Assembly (NCBI GenBank): GCA_018350325.1
Contig: JAEVLN010000006.1
Coordinates: 3,400,056-3,464,055, forward strand
Source of the DNA: Globodera rostochiensis
Taxonomy: Eukaryota > Nematoda > Chromadorea > Rhabditida > Heteroderidae
DNA: 64,000 bases
Direction of reading: 5' to 3'
Shown: positions 12,583 to 25,906 of the stretch, in pieces
Position numbering within the stretch: the stretch's first letter is position 1
Layout: the number at the start of each line of letters is the position of its first letter
The notes under the pieces: model-generated
What the model saw: only the letters and a program-made list of their open reading frames with translations
Told to the model about the DNA's origin: nothing
Database searches by the model: none
Made by a program: the position numbers and the translations under genes

Positions 12583-12794
12583 TATAAGTAGACCTATTAG
12601 TTTGTGCGGCGCAAACAGCTATGATGTAAATATTGGGGAAGGTGAGCAATTAATGATTTTTGGGGGAGCGCAGTCAATTGCACGCCTCAGGGAAGATGGG
12701 GGCGCCAGATAACAGAATGCGCAGCAGCAACTCGCCGGAGGGGATGATTAAAACGAACAGGATGTTCCCTCAGGGCACACGGATCAATCAATAA
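12583..12794 (+). CDS. Candidate 3' exons of an unrecognised gene
   Basis: Two exons join in phase. 12583-12641 follows TTTTTCCCGTTAG and ends at a GTGAGC donor; 12691-12794 follows a CTCAG acceptor and ends at TAA. The peptide includes RPISLCGANSYDVNIGEG and then PEGMIKTNRMFPQGTRINQ. Composition is less AT-rich than the flanks and the phase match supports coding, but no domain is recognised. Any 5' exons would lie towards the repeat-filled region on the left. It could be a gene remnant. Confidence 0.35.
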
Positions 12795-15046
12795 ATAGAC
12801 TGGTCACACTATAATGAACTGAAGAGAGATGGAAAACTGATTTAGGTATGGTTGATGGGAATAAACTATTCATCAGACTATTGTTGGGGGGGGGGTAGGT
12901 AATGAATGCTACAATTACGTGCAATTTTCGGCTTGTGTGTTGTGTTAAATGACAATTTATTTTTATTAATGTCAAAAAACGTTAATTAGTATGGAGTAAT
13001 AAAAGAGACAAATGCTATTAAAACTAAGTTTTTAAAGATTATCGTTTATAAGTGCTAAATCCCGAAATAGGTATGTACATATAAATGTGCAATCTTCCAA
13101 AAATATCAAAATGTGAGTCAATTTATGCGTAAAAACTTACAAAATTCGCATCATAATGATAAAATATGGCAAACTTTGATGATATATTGTTGGTTCTTTA
13201 CTCTAATCGAAGGTTGGGAAAGAAAATGAGAAATGCAGTCGATGAAATGAAATGCAAATAAAAAACGAAGCCCACTCATTCGGACGGCGAACACATCGAC
13301 GACCAATGGCGCGCGGACCAGAGAAGATAGTTCAAAAAAACGGGCTCAAGGTCAACGGACCTCCTTCTTCAAGGAGGTTTAAGGATAAAGATTTGGCAGA
13401 CCAAAAAAAATGAGGACCCGCCGACGCGGATGATCGAAAAATGGCAAAGATTTGAACAAACATGACAAATTACAACGGATTGGAGGAACATTCGGTTTTA
13501 TATATAAATAAAGATTTATGAAAGCTGTATTAAATAAACTAAGGTTTTATTTTACAGATAAAGACAGAATCTCAACAATTTAGTGCTTCTTTAAAACATT
13601 ATTGAACAGATTTATATTGGATTTATGCCAATATGCCAGCTATCCATTTTTTTTTAATTTTTGGAAAAAATAAAAACATAAATAGGCCAGTATTTTATAT
13701 TTGCAATATTTGTATTTAAATGTTTAGATTTTGCCGAAAAATTGGCGGTGATGTTCAAAAAAAGGCCGAAGAAAGCACATCCCATCTGTTAGGGATTTTC
13801 TCTTTTATGGGAGCGCTGAACGTGGCAACAAAATCTGACAGGTGTGCAAATTTGGGGCCTTTTATTTGGATACAAAACCGAAATCTCGGGTTGCAAATCG
13901 AGTTAATTTTTTTTTAAATTATAGGGCAATAATAATAATAAATGCTTATAATACTTTTACAAGAATTTTTCACCCAAACGGAATTATATCAAATTGATAG
14001 AATATTTTAATTCAATGACCGGTCAATTTCAGTTATGCAAATTTAATGGATTGGAAAGATTGGGAAAGCCGGAAAAATTTCCCGCAGCGTAATGGCATGC
14101 GATTTTTTATTTATGTTTTTGTTTAAGCACACTTCAGTGCTGGGGTACATTTCAGTGCCATTTTTTTAAATAAATGCAAAAAGAAATTCACCCTTAATTT
14201 TTGGAGTCAATTTTTCAGAAAACAACAAAAAATGAAAATTTTTTTTTGCCTAAAAACAGTTTTATGGGTTTTCGGGCCCGTAGATTGAGCGGTCGAAACT
14301 GAGAGCAAATTCGGGTTTTACGCGCCCGCTGGAACCTGTATGTATTTTCAGGCAAAAAATGTTTTCATCTTTTTCCCAAAATGTGAGCTACCATCTACGC
14401 TATCACCAAGTTAGGTGCATAAATAAAATGCTCGTTTTAATATCAAAATTAAAATAGAAAAAGCATTAAATGACCAGCTGAGGAGAAACATGTGAAGGAA
14501 GGAAGGAAACTATTTGCATGATTTTGTTTGGACTGTGAAGGGGCTCTGAAAAGATGAGTGAGCAAAATGGTGGAGGGGAAGAACCTGTCCTTCGTCAACC
14601 CCCGCCCGCTCCCCTAATGCCCCTCGCCCCATTCATTTCGGACGTTATTTGGTGGAGGAAGGGGTCGGGCGGGGGGGGGGGGGGTAACTTTAGAGATCCA
14701 TGCAATTGCGGATTTTCCGATAGGGGATTCTCTAACATTGGAACGATATAATGAAAGGTTTAGACGGGCTAGCTTGTTGTGAGCAATTGGATGTCAGACG
14801 GTGAACACAGCCGAGTGAGTGCACAAAATGAAGAGAATGGCAGGACACAATGCAAAAATATTATATAAGGAGCGAGCGTTTATCCGCAATTTGTTGTGTG
14901 TCGAGTTTAAGAATGGATGTGCGAGAGTCTCGGCGGGCTCGGGTCTCGCGATTCGGGAAATTGTCGGTTTTTTGGGGCTTGGCCTCAAGCCTCGACGAAT
15001 TTTATGCATGCCAAAAAGTGAACCTTCTAATTTACAGTCTTATATG
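12795..15046. other. Intergenic region, no supported gene
   Basis: AT-rich sequence with poly-G runs near 12885 and 14668-14683. A plus-strand ORF from 14554 begins MSEQNGGGEEPVLRQ and is Pro-rich before running into the poly-G tract; it could be a first exon, but no partner exon was found. Other ORFs look random. Confidence 0.4.
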
Positions 15047-15920
15047 TAGAGCCCGGTCGAGACGAGATCTCGTCTCGAGGATCTCGAAAAATCTCGACGA
15101 GATTCTCGAGAAATCTTGACCTCGAGATCTCGTCTCGAAAAAAACTGAATTTTCGAGATTTTTCGAGACCCGAGATTTTTCGAGAATCTCGACCTCGAGA
15201 TCTCGCTCGAAAGAAGCACGAGATTCTCGATCTCGACTCCAAAATTTTTCATAAAAACAGTGCTTTTCTTAACAAAGATTGCCTATTTTTGTAAAAAAAT
15301 TCCCCCGGCGGCGCCTGTCGGCACCGCCGGACATACTCCCTTTTGGCTGCAAATCTCTTAACAAATTGAGTTAAAAATTAATGTTCTCGGCGGCACCTAT
15401 CGGAACCGCCGAACCTCCTCTCACTCCCAAGAATAAAATTTCTCAATTTGAAAAATTTCTTTAAAAAATGTTTAAAAAATTCGAAATTTTCTCACCGGCT
15501 CTTTCATGCCCCACTAATAGGTCAAGCCCAGCTTCACTGTCCTTATTTTACAAAATTTTCGATGGCACACTATATTTATTCCCTCACCATTGAATTTTCT
15601 TTTGATTTTCAAAACCTTGGAACACAGGCAACACTTATATTTCGTGACCAAATTTTACAGACATGCTTTTAGTGCTCCCTTCTTACTCGTACAAAATTTG
15701 GTAGAGTTTCTGAGAATTTTGGAAAAAAAATTATATTTCATCAAAAAATCTCGAATCTCGACTGTTCCGGCTCGAGATTTTTCGAGACTCGAGATTTTTC
15801 GAGAATCTCGACCTCGAGATCTCGTCTCGAACAAAACGGAATTTTCGAGATTTTTCGAGACCCGAGATTTTTTCGAGAATCTCGTCTCGAGTCTCGCTTG
15901 AAGCTCAAGTCCGGGCTCTA
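15047..15920. mobile_element. hAT-like motif-iterating MITE (874 bp), TIR TAGAGCCCGG
   Basis: The left end TAGAGCCCGG and the right end CCGGGCTCTA are inverted. Flanks CTTATATG (15039-15046) and CTTATGTG (15921-15928) match at 7 of 8 bases. Both ends (15055-15240 and 15750-15900) are dense iterations of TCTCGA/TCGAGA in both orientations, so each end can fold on itself and on the other. The centre is less repetitive. No transposase ORF is seen. Confidence 0.8.
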
Positions 15921-15928
15921 CTTATGTG

Positions 15929-17289
15929 TCGCTGGACAATGTTTGAACTATTGAAATAAAATATATTTAAATTAATTTACAGATAGACTACGATTAAAAA
16001 TGGTAAGTAAACCATTAATTATTGAAAGGAAATGGACAATTTCTAAAACACTCAACCCACAGCTGTGACTAAAACTGTGACCTTTCCCCCTCAAACACTT
16101 TTATGAGCTCAACTTAGCCTCGCAGATTCTCTTCCCAACCCAGTACATTCAGCTACTTCCATTTTCGAGCACCAACTCAAATTTATGAAAATGACGCCAA
16201 ATTTAATAGGTTAATGGACCGTAACATTGCCAAATGAATGAAAGTTTTATGCAAAAATTTTTTTTTTAAATCCAAAAAAATAAATTTGTTATTTAACATT
16301 GTCTGCAGATTATTTTTGCAGCAAATTTAATTTTTGAAAATTTGTATTTTGAATTATGAAATTAAATTTCTCAAAAATCTTTATAAAAAAATATCCTCGT
16401 GAAAATTTTTTTTTAGTATTAAAGCCTCCAATTTTCCAATTTCATGTACATTGATGATACAAAAGTCAGAATTTGACTCCCATCTGCATTAATATATTAT
16501 TCATTCTTCCTTTAGTCCTTTAGCAGTGAAATCTGAGAAGGAGATGGATGACCTTTGAGGGTTTTGGGGATTAGCGGGAACATAATGGGAAAACAAATAT
16601 TAAAGATAAAAATAAAATACTTTGAATCGGACTTTTTTTAAATTTAGATTTTAAGATGGAGGAGGGGGGGGGGGAGTGAAATAATATTATTTTAAATATA
16701 ATTTTATTAAATAGATAAAATAACTAAAGCTCCGACTAAAGAATCCGTAAATTAATATTTTTTATTTGCGTAAATTTATTTAAAAAGAAATAATTTTTTA
16801 ACCATTTTTGTCATGTGTTGAGATTTTGCTCAGCTAATTATTTTATCGGTCATTTCTCGCCTTAGAAGCGAGTCCGACTCTTAAAAAGGAAAATTTGCCC
16901 TCCAGGGCGTGGAATTTTTGCCTTTAATGGACCTTTTAGGTCACACTGAAATGCTCCGTTCCAACCAATTTTTATGATAAATAGAAAATGGAATTTCCAT
17001 TTAAAATACGAAGCCGAACCGAAACCGTTAACCAAAAATGAAATTTCTCGGGTTTCGGTTCGGTCTGAAACCAACAATTATAACATCTTTCATGTATATA
17101 AATTTCACTATTACCTAATTCATGTTTATTCCTTTTTCTTCATCATTCTTTGTGCGATGGGCTGTGGTCTTTTCAACCGTTGTCGTGTCAAATTCTGTTA
17201 TGAATAATTTTAAATAATATTTTCATTCTTAATTTGGGTTATTCCATTTTAATTTGCCCATTAACAACACATTAGGACAATTATAAGTT
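15929..17289. other. Intergenic region, no supported gene
   Basis: AT-rich, with a G run near 16664 and a short CCGAAC/GGTTCG-type self-similar patch at 17000-17070. The ATG followed by GTAAGT near 16000 has no downstream exon partner. Confidence 0.4.
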
Positions 17290-20200
17290 TCAATTCTCAC
17301 GCAATACATTTTTGGAGGCTAATTTTGATACACTTAAACTAACCGATGTTCGCCAGTCTGGCTGTGAATGCATGGACAATGAGAATGGAAAAGGTTGCTG
17401 ATGTTGTTGACAAGGCACAACAACACCAGCACTTGCTGCTAGTCCTGTACTGAACTCGCTGAGCTCGATGACCGACGAAGATTGGCCAAATTGTTTTACA
17501 ATGCTCTGGCTCTTGACGTCTCTTCTGATGTCATCTTCTACATGTTGTGTCACTACCGTAATCTTGATGTTGTCAGAGGTGCCCGCTTCATTGTGACTGT
17601 CGTCCACGATATCTGTTTTGTTGTTGGTGTACGTTCCCAATAACACGGGCTGTTGTGGAGGTGGCCCAAACAAGAAAGGTGACTCGCACTTGGATTGACT
17701 TAAATGTTAATATAGATTTTTTTTAAATTAATAAAATTGGCGCTTAATTAGATCAATATCGATCGACCTTTGTGTGTCGGTGGCCGATTCGGTATCTTTG
17801 CGCTGGATGTGATGCATGCCAAACGATTGCATGGCCATGTCTTGCGGCGTAAACAAAGCATTATTGATCACTTGTTGGTGCTGTTGTGCACGCTGCCAGT
17901 CGCTGATCCGTCCAGGCATGCGTTGGTCTTCAGTTCCATCCTCTGTTTCCTCTACGCTGTCATCCTCAATCTCGGGTCGATCAGCTTTAATTATTTTATT
18001 ATTATATCCTTAGTATGATCCAAATCAGATCATATCCCAAAAAGCAAGCAAAACACTGACTCAAACTCCGTTGAACACCGATGGAACTGCTACCCTCCTC
18101 CTCCGTCCATCGGCGCAACCTTTCCCGAACTTCTTGGTACTTCTGTTCATCATCTGCTGCCAAATTCTGCTGCTGTTGATTGTCTTTGTGCCAAAAAATA
18201 GTGGCTGACCGACGACTGAACCGGTTAGTAGCGGATTTAGCAGATGCACCTCTTGACAGTGGATCAATGTACTGTAGAACAGACAAAACGGTAATACGTT
18301 TATTATTTTTTTACAAAAATCAGTCAATTAAGTAATTGATTTTACAATAGTCTGTAATTTTTTTTAAAAATTACAGCGTATAAGCCGCCTTCATTTTGTT
18401 GGGTATGCTTTGGCTGTTTGCTCTCCTCTTCATCCAACTCGCGTTTTCGAAAACTTCCACTGAACACACTTTTTAATGGCTGAAAATAGTTGAAATGAGA
18501 GAAAATCTTAATGATTCGTTAAAAAGATTAAATTATTGAATAAAAAATCATTTAGTGCCAGATTAAAAATTAGATCAAAATTTACAAAAAAATAATTCAA
18601 AAATTTCACACGACTTTATTGCTGCGTTTTGCATCCCAAATGTTGTAGAGAGCAGTGACAGGCACAATAAGCAGCGGTCCGATCATCACAATCCATGCAA
18701 TCAGCTCGTATTCAATTGGCAATTTGATCCCATTGAACGTGACACGTTCGTACCCCAAAATGGAAGCAATCAGAAGCAGCTGAATAGTGATATTTATTGT
18801 AACATTTATTTATTATAAAAATTTTTTAATTACAGTAAATTTTAATACAAAAGCTGTAATTACAGTAAGAACAATAGGCGCAAACATTGACCACATCCAT
18901 TTGATGTAAGCGCCTGTTGGACCAACAACGTGCAAAAATCTTCTTAAAAAAGTGTTGCCTTTAAACTCAAACCGAACTATTTAAATATAAATTTAATTAA
19001 GGGAATATAAAAAATCAATTATGTGCAAAAACATTTTTTATTTACCGCCACAGAAAATGTTCACGACTTGAAAGTACATCGAACGAAGGTAACCTATCAA
19101 CTCGGAGCATGTCAGCAATGTCTTCCAGAAATTTGTCCACACCTTTTAGGAAAATATTGTCCTAGTTTATGTCAAATAATTCTTTTTTTTTAAATATTGA
19201 AACAAAACCTGTATTTAGTTAGATAAAAATTATGTGAATTATAATGCAAAAATATTAATTTTGTTCGATTCTACCGTAAGCGTGGCACACGATCAACACT
19301 TGAATCAGCGACAGTGAGAAAGAATTCCAATTGGAGTTCATGTTTTCAATGGCATGAAAAATGTAAATGCCTCCTTGGGTGCACAACGGAATACCGCACA
19401 AAAAACAAAACACACATAAAATGATCAACTAAAGGTGACAAAATGTTTTTGATGGAAGTGACGACAAAAGGTCCGGTAGCACAAAACAGACAAAAATGTC
19501 CGATTGGGGAAAAGTAGGGTTGTTCAATACCGGTTAAAACCGGTCCCCCAGGTTCCGGTTCTACTCGAGACCAGGGCCGTAGCTAGCCTTGGTTTTAGTC
19601 GTGGGGAAATTTTTTTTATTATTTTAACATTTTTGTTACGAAAATTTCGCAAAAATTTCGGAAATTTACCGATTTTAGAATTATTTAAAATAGTTTGTTT
19701 TGAGAGTTCTGCTTCACTTCTGGGTTGGGGTAGCGGGTGCGTCAGCGGTACCGATAGAATTAGTTAGATTTGCAATCAAAATTTTAAAAATATGCTAAAT
19801 AGGAGAGGTCCGGTAGCGGACCTTTTGTCCACGTATGTTTTGATGAGCATTAGCTTTACATGTACAAAAACTTACTAGCCGATTCTCCAACCTTTTCTGT
19901 TTGCTTCCAAATTTGTTCATGATAGATGCAGCGATCATTTCAAGCCTTGGTACATTTTTTTAATTTTTTTTATATTTAACAATAAAATTTATCTAAAATT
20001 ATTTCAAAAAATCAAGATTTATTTTTGTTATACCATGCAAATTCGGCATCAAGCGCCGAGACGGTGAGAATGATGTAGAAGAGGATCGCCCATACAAAAC
20101 CCCATTCCAGATAGGAAGTGACGCCCGGGTAAACAGTGAACGCAATGTAGGACGGATCAAGCCCTTAAAGAGACAGAAAAGTGTAATATCAAAATAAAAA

Positions 20201-23200
20201 ATCATTTTAAAATAAACTTATGCTAGTTCGTCCCCGACGGTGCGCTTCGTCCCCCCCCCCCCCGCTCGTCCCCCCCCGCCCGGCCGGTTTAAAAAACCAT
20301 AACTCTGTTCTTAGTCATCCGAGCTATAAGTTAGTACTATTCGAAAGCTCTAATTTGTAAGTCTTTAGAATATTTGTGCAGCTAATCAATCAAATAGCTT
20401 GTAAAAATGTTACAGACTACCGATCACAAAAAAGTCGAAATTTTCGAACATTTTATTTTCTGACAGTCTCAAATGTTAAAGAAGCATTTAGTCCGCTTAA
20501 TTTTAATTCTACAGCACTTAAGCTTTTGAATGTTACTAAAAAGGAGTTATGATGTTTGAAAGGCGTCCAAAATCGCTCGGGGGGGGGGGGGGGGGACGAG
20601 CAGTACCGGGCCGATTCCCAGAAATTCTTTGAAATTGCCACTCAACGGGTACAAAATCATAAACCGGGTCCTGAAAGACGGATCTGAACCAAACCCTAGC
20701 TAACATTGAATAAATTGCCAAATTCACAACTTTGTATGTCCTGAATACGTATGCCCTGTTGAGTAGTCATAAAGCCAATGAAAGAAAAGATGACCATACC
20801 GCAAAGCACACTAGTCAGAGTATCTCTACAACAAAAAATTATGTTTCGAACAAAATTGTCAAAAAATTAAAAACAAATTGACGGCCGAAATATTGTTTTC
20901 AAAAAGCTCCAAATTCCACCAAATTTTGGTTAAAGTAAGCTGGGGGCACTAGAAGAAAGTCCTCAAAATTGGTTGTGAAATACAGCAGTTAAACTGAGCT
21001 ACATGGCCTCAAAAATTTAGCAAAATTCAATGGCGGGGATATAATGTCTGACATCACTCTGTCTGCCGCGTTATTGTATGTCTGTTAATTTGTTTAAATG
21101 ATTTTGGCGTTATGATTTGCACAAATGATTAATTCGCTTTTTTCCTTTTTTGCCGTCCATGCTCCGAGAAAATAATACTGATTTGATCGGAAAGTATATT
21201 AAGGAAAACTTAAAAATTTAAATTTTTAAGCATTCATTCTAATTAAAAGTTTCAATGATTTTGAACTGTTTTAAAGACAAACGTAAATAACTTGCATAAT
21301 GACCATCAAAACGGCATCTCTAAAAGTTTTAATTTGATACTTTTCAAATGTTATATTTCTATAAACAATTAGATCTAAAATTTATAAATCAAAATATACG
21401 ACCTGTAAATATTGTTACGGTATCGGCTGAACGATGCCTTCAAAATATAGTGTGAGTAAATTATCAGAATTTTAGAGATTTGAGACCATCGATATGAGCG
21501 GACCCGCATCAATGCCTAATGAATAGAAAACCTGAAATAAAAACGACTTTTAACAATCTTTTTTTTATATAAATATATTTTAAAAAACCTGTTCTGCCGC
21601 TTTACGCCAAAGCTGTGAAAAAAAATTAAACCAAAAATAAATAAAAATATTATGTAATGCCTTAAGATTCCATAGATTTTTCAGCTCTGGCTTGAACAGA
21701 TAGACCAAGCCAGTGGAAGCACCTTCAAGCGAAATACTTCGAAGCAGAAGAATAACCAGCTTAATTAAAAATAAATAAATAAAAAAATAAAAAACTCTAC
21801 CAGAAAATATGGTAAAGTTGCTGTTATCGAAACAGCCCATCCAATCGAGCCAAGACCCTTGAACACGCCGAAAAACACTGAAACAAATATTAATAAATTT
21901 ATCCAATTATTTATTTGAGATTAAATAGATTAATGTTGTTATATATTTATTTTAAAAAACAGGACCGACAATCCAAGAAATGATCAAAGAAATCAACAAA
22001 TGCTCTTGAATTTGTCCGAGCCCCGCCTCTTGCACATCCTTAAATAATTTTTACTTATTGGTTCTAATTAATAGTGTTTGGGTTTATATGTTTTTAACGC
22101 GTAATTTATTATGAGAAAAGCTCAAACAGTTTTTTCCAAAAAATTTCAAATTAGTGACTTTTTACCCCTCTTTTTAAATTTTCCAAAACCAATACAGTAT
22201 TGGTGACATTGGATATTTGAAAATAAAGCTATAACCAGTACAACAAAGTTTGATTTTTACCGATAAATATTAACAAACAGACCATTGTTCGATTCAGCAC
22301 CTGGAAAATTCTCATTGAATTTGAGTTGATTAATACACTCATTAGCTTGAAATAAGGTCGGGATTCCTACCTGAAAGCTTAACAAAAAAATGTATTTTAT
22401 TTTTTAATAGTTTTATTGAGTTCAGGGAGGGTTAACCCCAAATTTACTGGAATTATTAATAAAATTGATTAAAGATATTTTTGGCCTTAAACAATTTTTC
22501 TACTCTAAAATATTACGTACTGATAAGAGTCAAGAGTTTTATTTAAAATTTAATTTAAGCATTACTAGAAAAACGCCTCGGGCGCCGGCATTGCTTGGCC
22601 ACCGTAACCACCACAACGCTCGCCGTTTACCATAGTGGTCAGCTCACAGCAGTTGAAGTGAAGGACCCATTCTGGCCGGCAGTGCTCCCATATCTATAAA
22701 CTCAGGCAAAACTACTTTTGTCTGATGATCTTGATCTGATCCTCAAAAAAATCTAATCATAACCTGATCAAACATTTAACCGAACATTTGGAAACCCCGC
22801 CTTAAACTCGGCAAAAGCACTATAAAGCATGTTATGATCTCTGTACTGAAGTGTCCCTTTTTCGTTGGTGACTCAGTTGCCCACTTCATAAAAAATGGGC
22901 AATCACTTATATAGACCTTCAAACATGCTGGAAACGAATTACACTTTAATATTTGATACTATTTTTATGCTCCGAAATAACAAGGCAAGTTACAGTTTAG
23001 CAAAAATTTATTGCCAAATTACTACTGATGCTCTGGGTTCTCAAAAACCCCTAATAAAATGGTTACAATTTTACAAATTTTCGAGCCTAAATTAAAATTC
23101 TAGGTCTCGAGCCGAGAAAAGTCTCGCGTTTTTTGGAGTCTCGGTCTCGAGTTTCTGGGGTCAAGTCTCGGTAAATTTAAGTCTCGAGCTGTAGAGTATG

Positions 23201-24147
23201 ATTTAGATTAAATTAAAGGCTTCTGAAACAAATTACCATGCCGTCCTGTTCGAATATGCCGTGCAGAGCAAACCAAAGATAGTAAAAGCCCCAAGCAACA
23301 TAGAAAATGTAGTAAATAGACACGGGTAAAGCCAACAGAACAAGGCTGAATTTTATGAAAAAATAAATTTTGTTGAAAAAAGAAAAAACGAACGCCCAGC
23401 CAAGACCTGAATTAATTCAATTATAAAAAATTTAAAAAATTTAACTGACCCGAAGCAATTGGCATCATCTTGTAGAAAGCTGCGCTTGCAGAAAGGCCTA
23501 AAGTTAGAGGATTTTAACAAATTAAATAAATGATGCTAAATTAACGAATTTTTAAGATTGGATCATTTAATTAAATTATTTAATTATTTTGAAAATAAGA
23601 AAACATTTAAAAATGCTTTGCCTGAATATTGGCCAATGGCTAAATGCATATAGACGAGTGGAAAGCCAAAAATGACCATGAAGAACAGATGAGGAATGAA
23701 GAAAATACCTTAGATGATTTAAATTTTCATTTTTTTTTATCATTTGATGGATTTTAAATTTTGGCATATGAAAAATTAAATAAATCTTTTTTTTAATTTA
23801 AAGGAAAAAAAAATCGTTAATAAAATTCACTCAATTAAAAATACTTAGATTTAAAACAATTCTAACTTTAGTAGTGTCATATTGTATAATAAATGGATCA
23901 TTTTGCCCACCACCAAATTCGAAAATCATTGCCGGGAAGCGCAAAGTGTTGCCACCACCAACGATAAAGCCCAGGCAGGACAGAAAAAACTCGATTTGCG
24001 TATTCCATAGGTCTCGCACTTCGTCAGCCCGCGCCCCGCTTGTCTGATCACGCAGCTTGCGCATGCCACGATCCGTAATCCGATTCCATAAGCTGCGCCT
24101 ATTTACACCGTTTCGTCCACGACTGCCACCGCGCTCAGGTGGCTTAC
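17290..24147 (-). CDS. SLC6 family Na+/Cl- dependent solute transporter (SNF-type)
   Basis: Multi-exon gene. The first transmembrane exon (24147-23911) contains WNTQIEFFLSCLGFIVGGGN then TLRFPAMIFEFGG, the SLC6 TM1 signature, diverged from the usual GLGNVWRFPY. The next exon has FGFPLVYMHLAIGQYSG (TM2). Later exons give QVFYSLGIDAGPLISM (TM6), SITATLPYF, FIGFMTTQQGIRIQ, ALDAEFAWYN, CTQGGIYIFHAIENM, GAYIKWMWSMFAP and a last TM region near 18620-18780. A Gln/Ser-rich cytoplasmic tail ends NVLREN at 17290. Extracellular loop 2 is Cys-rich (22693-22575). The intron after GQYSG uses a GC donor. Family members import amino acids or neurotransmitters; the substrate cannot be read from sequence. Introns hold several repeats. 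A few internal exon borders are approximate. Confidence 0.85.
19516..19770. repeat. Truncated TAGGGTTG-type element in an SLC6 intron
   Basis: It begins TAGGGTTGTTCAATACCGGT with inverted ACCGGT repeats, like the left ends of the TSD-flanked elements, but the matching right end is absent. It is followed by a GGCCGTAGCTAGCC segment. Probably a relic of one or two elements. Confidence 0.5.
20220..20625. repeat. Inverted-repeat element with poly-C/poly-G arms
   Basis: The left arm has GTTCGTCC and GCTCGTCCCCCCC; the right arm has the inverse, a G run followed by GACGAGC, then CGGGCCG opposite CGGCCGG. The centre contains TATTCGAAAGCTCTAA, a box shared with sequences near 31835, 52895, 53085 and 56625. 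It lies in an SLC6 intron. Confidence 0.6.
23101..23195. repeat. Motif-iterating GTCTCGAG element in an SLC6 intron
   Basis: It begins TAGGTCTCGAGCC and repeats GTCTCG(A/G)G about six times, ending GTCTCGAGCTGTA. No clear target duplication was found. Confidence 0.45.
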
Positions 24148-24392
24148 CTTACAAATTAGCAAGATTTGATGATTTAAATTAGGGTTACTCCCCACCCCCT
24201 CAGGGGCGAAAAGTCGGGGGTAGGAGAGGTCGGGGACGGATTATAACTTTTTGAATTTCCAAAATTTCATTAAAATATTTTTGAATAAAAGTTTTTAGGA
24301 CTTGTTTACTACATTTTGTGTGTAAAAACAAAAAATGAGACAATATTAATCAGACTCTTTATTATATAATAAAATATGTTAATTTTGATTAC

Positions 24393-25168
24393 CCGCGAAA
24401 TGTAAAAAGCGATTCGGACGGAAAGTGGCAACATCTGGTGCGTTGGAGTCCAACTTTGTCGCTTCTAATACAGCAAAATTTGCAGGGTGAGGTGGTGGAA
24501 TGATGTTAGATGGAGCCAAAACAATGGGTTGAATGAGTTTATTGGGGTACAGTCGCTCCAATTCCTCCACAAAAGCAAGACATCTTAAAGATGTAGGTAA
24601 AAAAAATAAAATTAGAAAATGAAGTAAAATAAACAAAATCTTTTTACAAAAAAATACATATAAATATAATTGTATTTCATTGCATTCAAATTTTTCAAAC
24701 GTTTGTTTAAAATCATGAACTTGCTTTAAAAAATAAATAAATATTTTTAAAAGCTTTGCATAAAATTAAAAAAGATTCAAAGTTGAATTTGATTTGATTT
24801 TTTTTTACAAATACTACTTTCTTTTAAAAAAATGAATAGAAGAGGACTGACTTTATGTAAATTACGGCAGCTCCTTCGAAATCATTGCCTTCTAATTGTC
24901 TATTAAGTTCCACCAAAAACAGCCCAAGCTCCTAAATTTTTCGGTGATTGATAAAATTAGCACAATTTTATAAGCATTATATTTAAATCGCGACATAAAT
25001 TTCTTAAATATTTTGTGAGGATCCAGAATTGACCTGCATTTTTTCCTCCGGGATACGCCAATTCCTCTCCAGTTGAGCTTTTCTGTTTTGGAGACGCTCA
25101 ATCTGGTGGTACAGTGCCATCTTTGGGTCTGTGACCGCCGTTTCTGAGGGAAGCGAAGAGCTGGACAT
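24393..25168 (-). CDS. Unrecognised coding exons directly upstream of the SLC6 gene
   Basis: Three exons join in phase: 25168-25034 (starting MSSSSLPSETAVTDPKMALY), 24931-24852 and 24583-24393. The middle is helical and charged (NRKAQLERNWRIPEEKMQ, LFLVELNRQLEGNDFEGAA), followed by a Pro-rich stretch. The last exon ends in phase 1 and its donor matches the phase of the acceptor at 24147 that opens the SLC6 exon. The simplest reading is a cytoplasmic N-terminal extension of about 137 aa on the transporter. Alternatively this is a separate small gene with its own end and the SLC6 starts at an internal Met. The helical part loosely recalls SRA1/SEC31-type helical domains (weak inference). Confidence 0.55.
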
Positions 25169-25897
25169 CCGATGCTTTATGCAATTAAAATAATGGAAAT
25201 TAATTGGAGGAAAGTTAAAAAATTTTTTATTTCTTCCGAATATTTGGGAGTGCGAAAAGGAGCCCACTAAACAAAAATAAATGCCCAACCTGAAATGAAA
25301 ATTAAAAATCATATTGCTGTTGGCTAACAAATAAATTTAATTTTATTGATAATGCAATTTTAAATCGAATAACTTAGGTCACTGAATTTGTAAAACCGAA
25401 CATCAAATAGTTGATTCAAAAAAGTTTGCATTTTTTATAGTTAGAAATTGATTAGAAAACAAATTGAATGTGGAAAGACGACGTCAAAAACAAATTGTAT
25501 GGGAGATGTTAAAGAAGCTCCTGCAGAACCTGTGGAACCTGTTCTTATACGTTCATTGATTAACCTCGCCAAAATATCATTAGAAATTTATGTTTATGAA
25601 AATTTTTTACCCATATTAATAGAGTTCCTAGATAATTCATTCATGATTATAGACACATTCATAAAAGTGTCCGTTTTCTTCTAAGAAAGAAGGTAGGTAT
25701 CTATTAAAAATATTAGCAATCATTCGTTTTTATTACCAATATCGTTATAGAAACAAACCCAATTATTAAATTTTTATCTTTGTACTTTTAATACAAATTT
25801 TGAATCTTAATCTTAACCCATACTAAGTCAGTCGCGTACGTACGTATATTTTTTGAATTATTTTTGATTTTTTTGACACGAAAACTTTTGAGGAGCA
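25169..25897. other. Intergenic spacer between divergent genes
   Basis: AT-rich. It should contain the promoter of the minus-strand SLC6-side gene. A plus-strand ORF at 25448-25684 lacks an ATG at its start and has no recognisable domain. Nothing else was seen. Confidence 0.4.
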
Positions 25898-25906
25898 ACA
25901 AAATAG

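Noticed and set aside
15027..15252. ORFs rich in Arg/Ser within the 15-kb MITE
   Set aside because: They are translations of TCTCGA repeats and have no independent support.
15980..16015. ATG followed by GTAAGT as the start of a plus-strand gene
   Set aside because: No downstream plus-strand exon could be linked before the minus-strand SLC6 gene.
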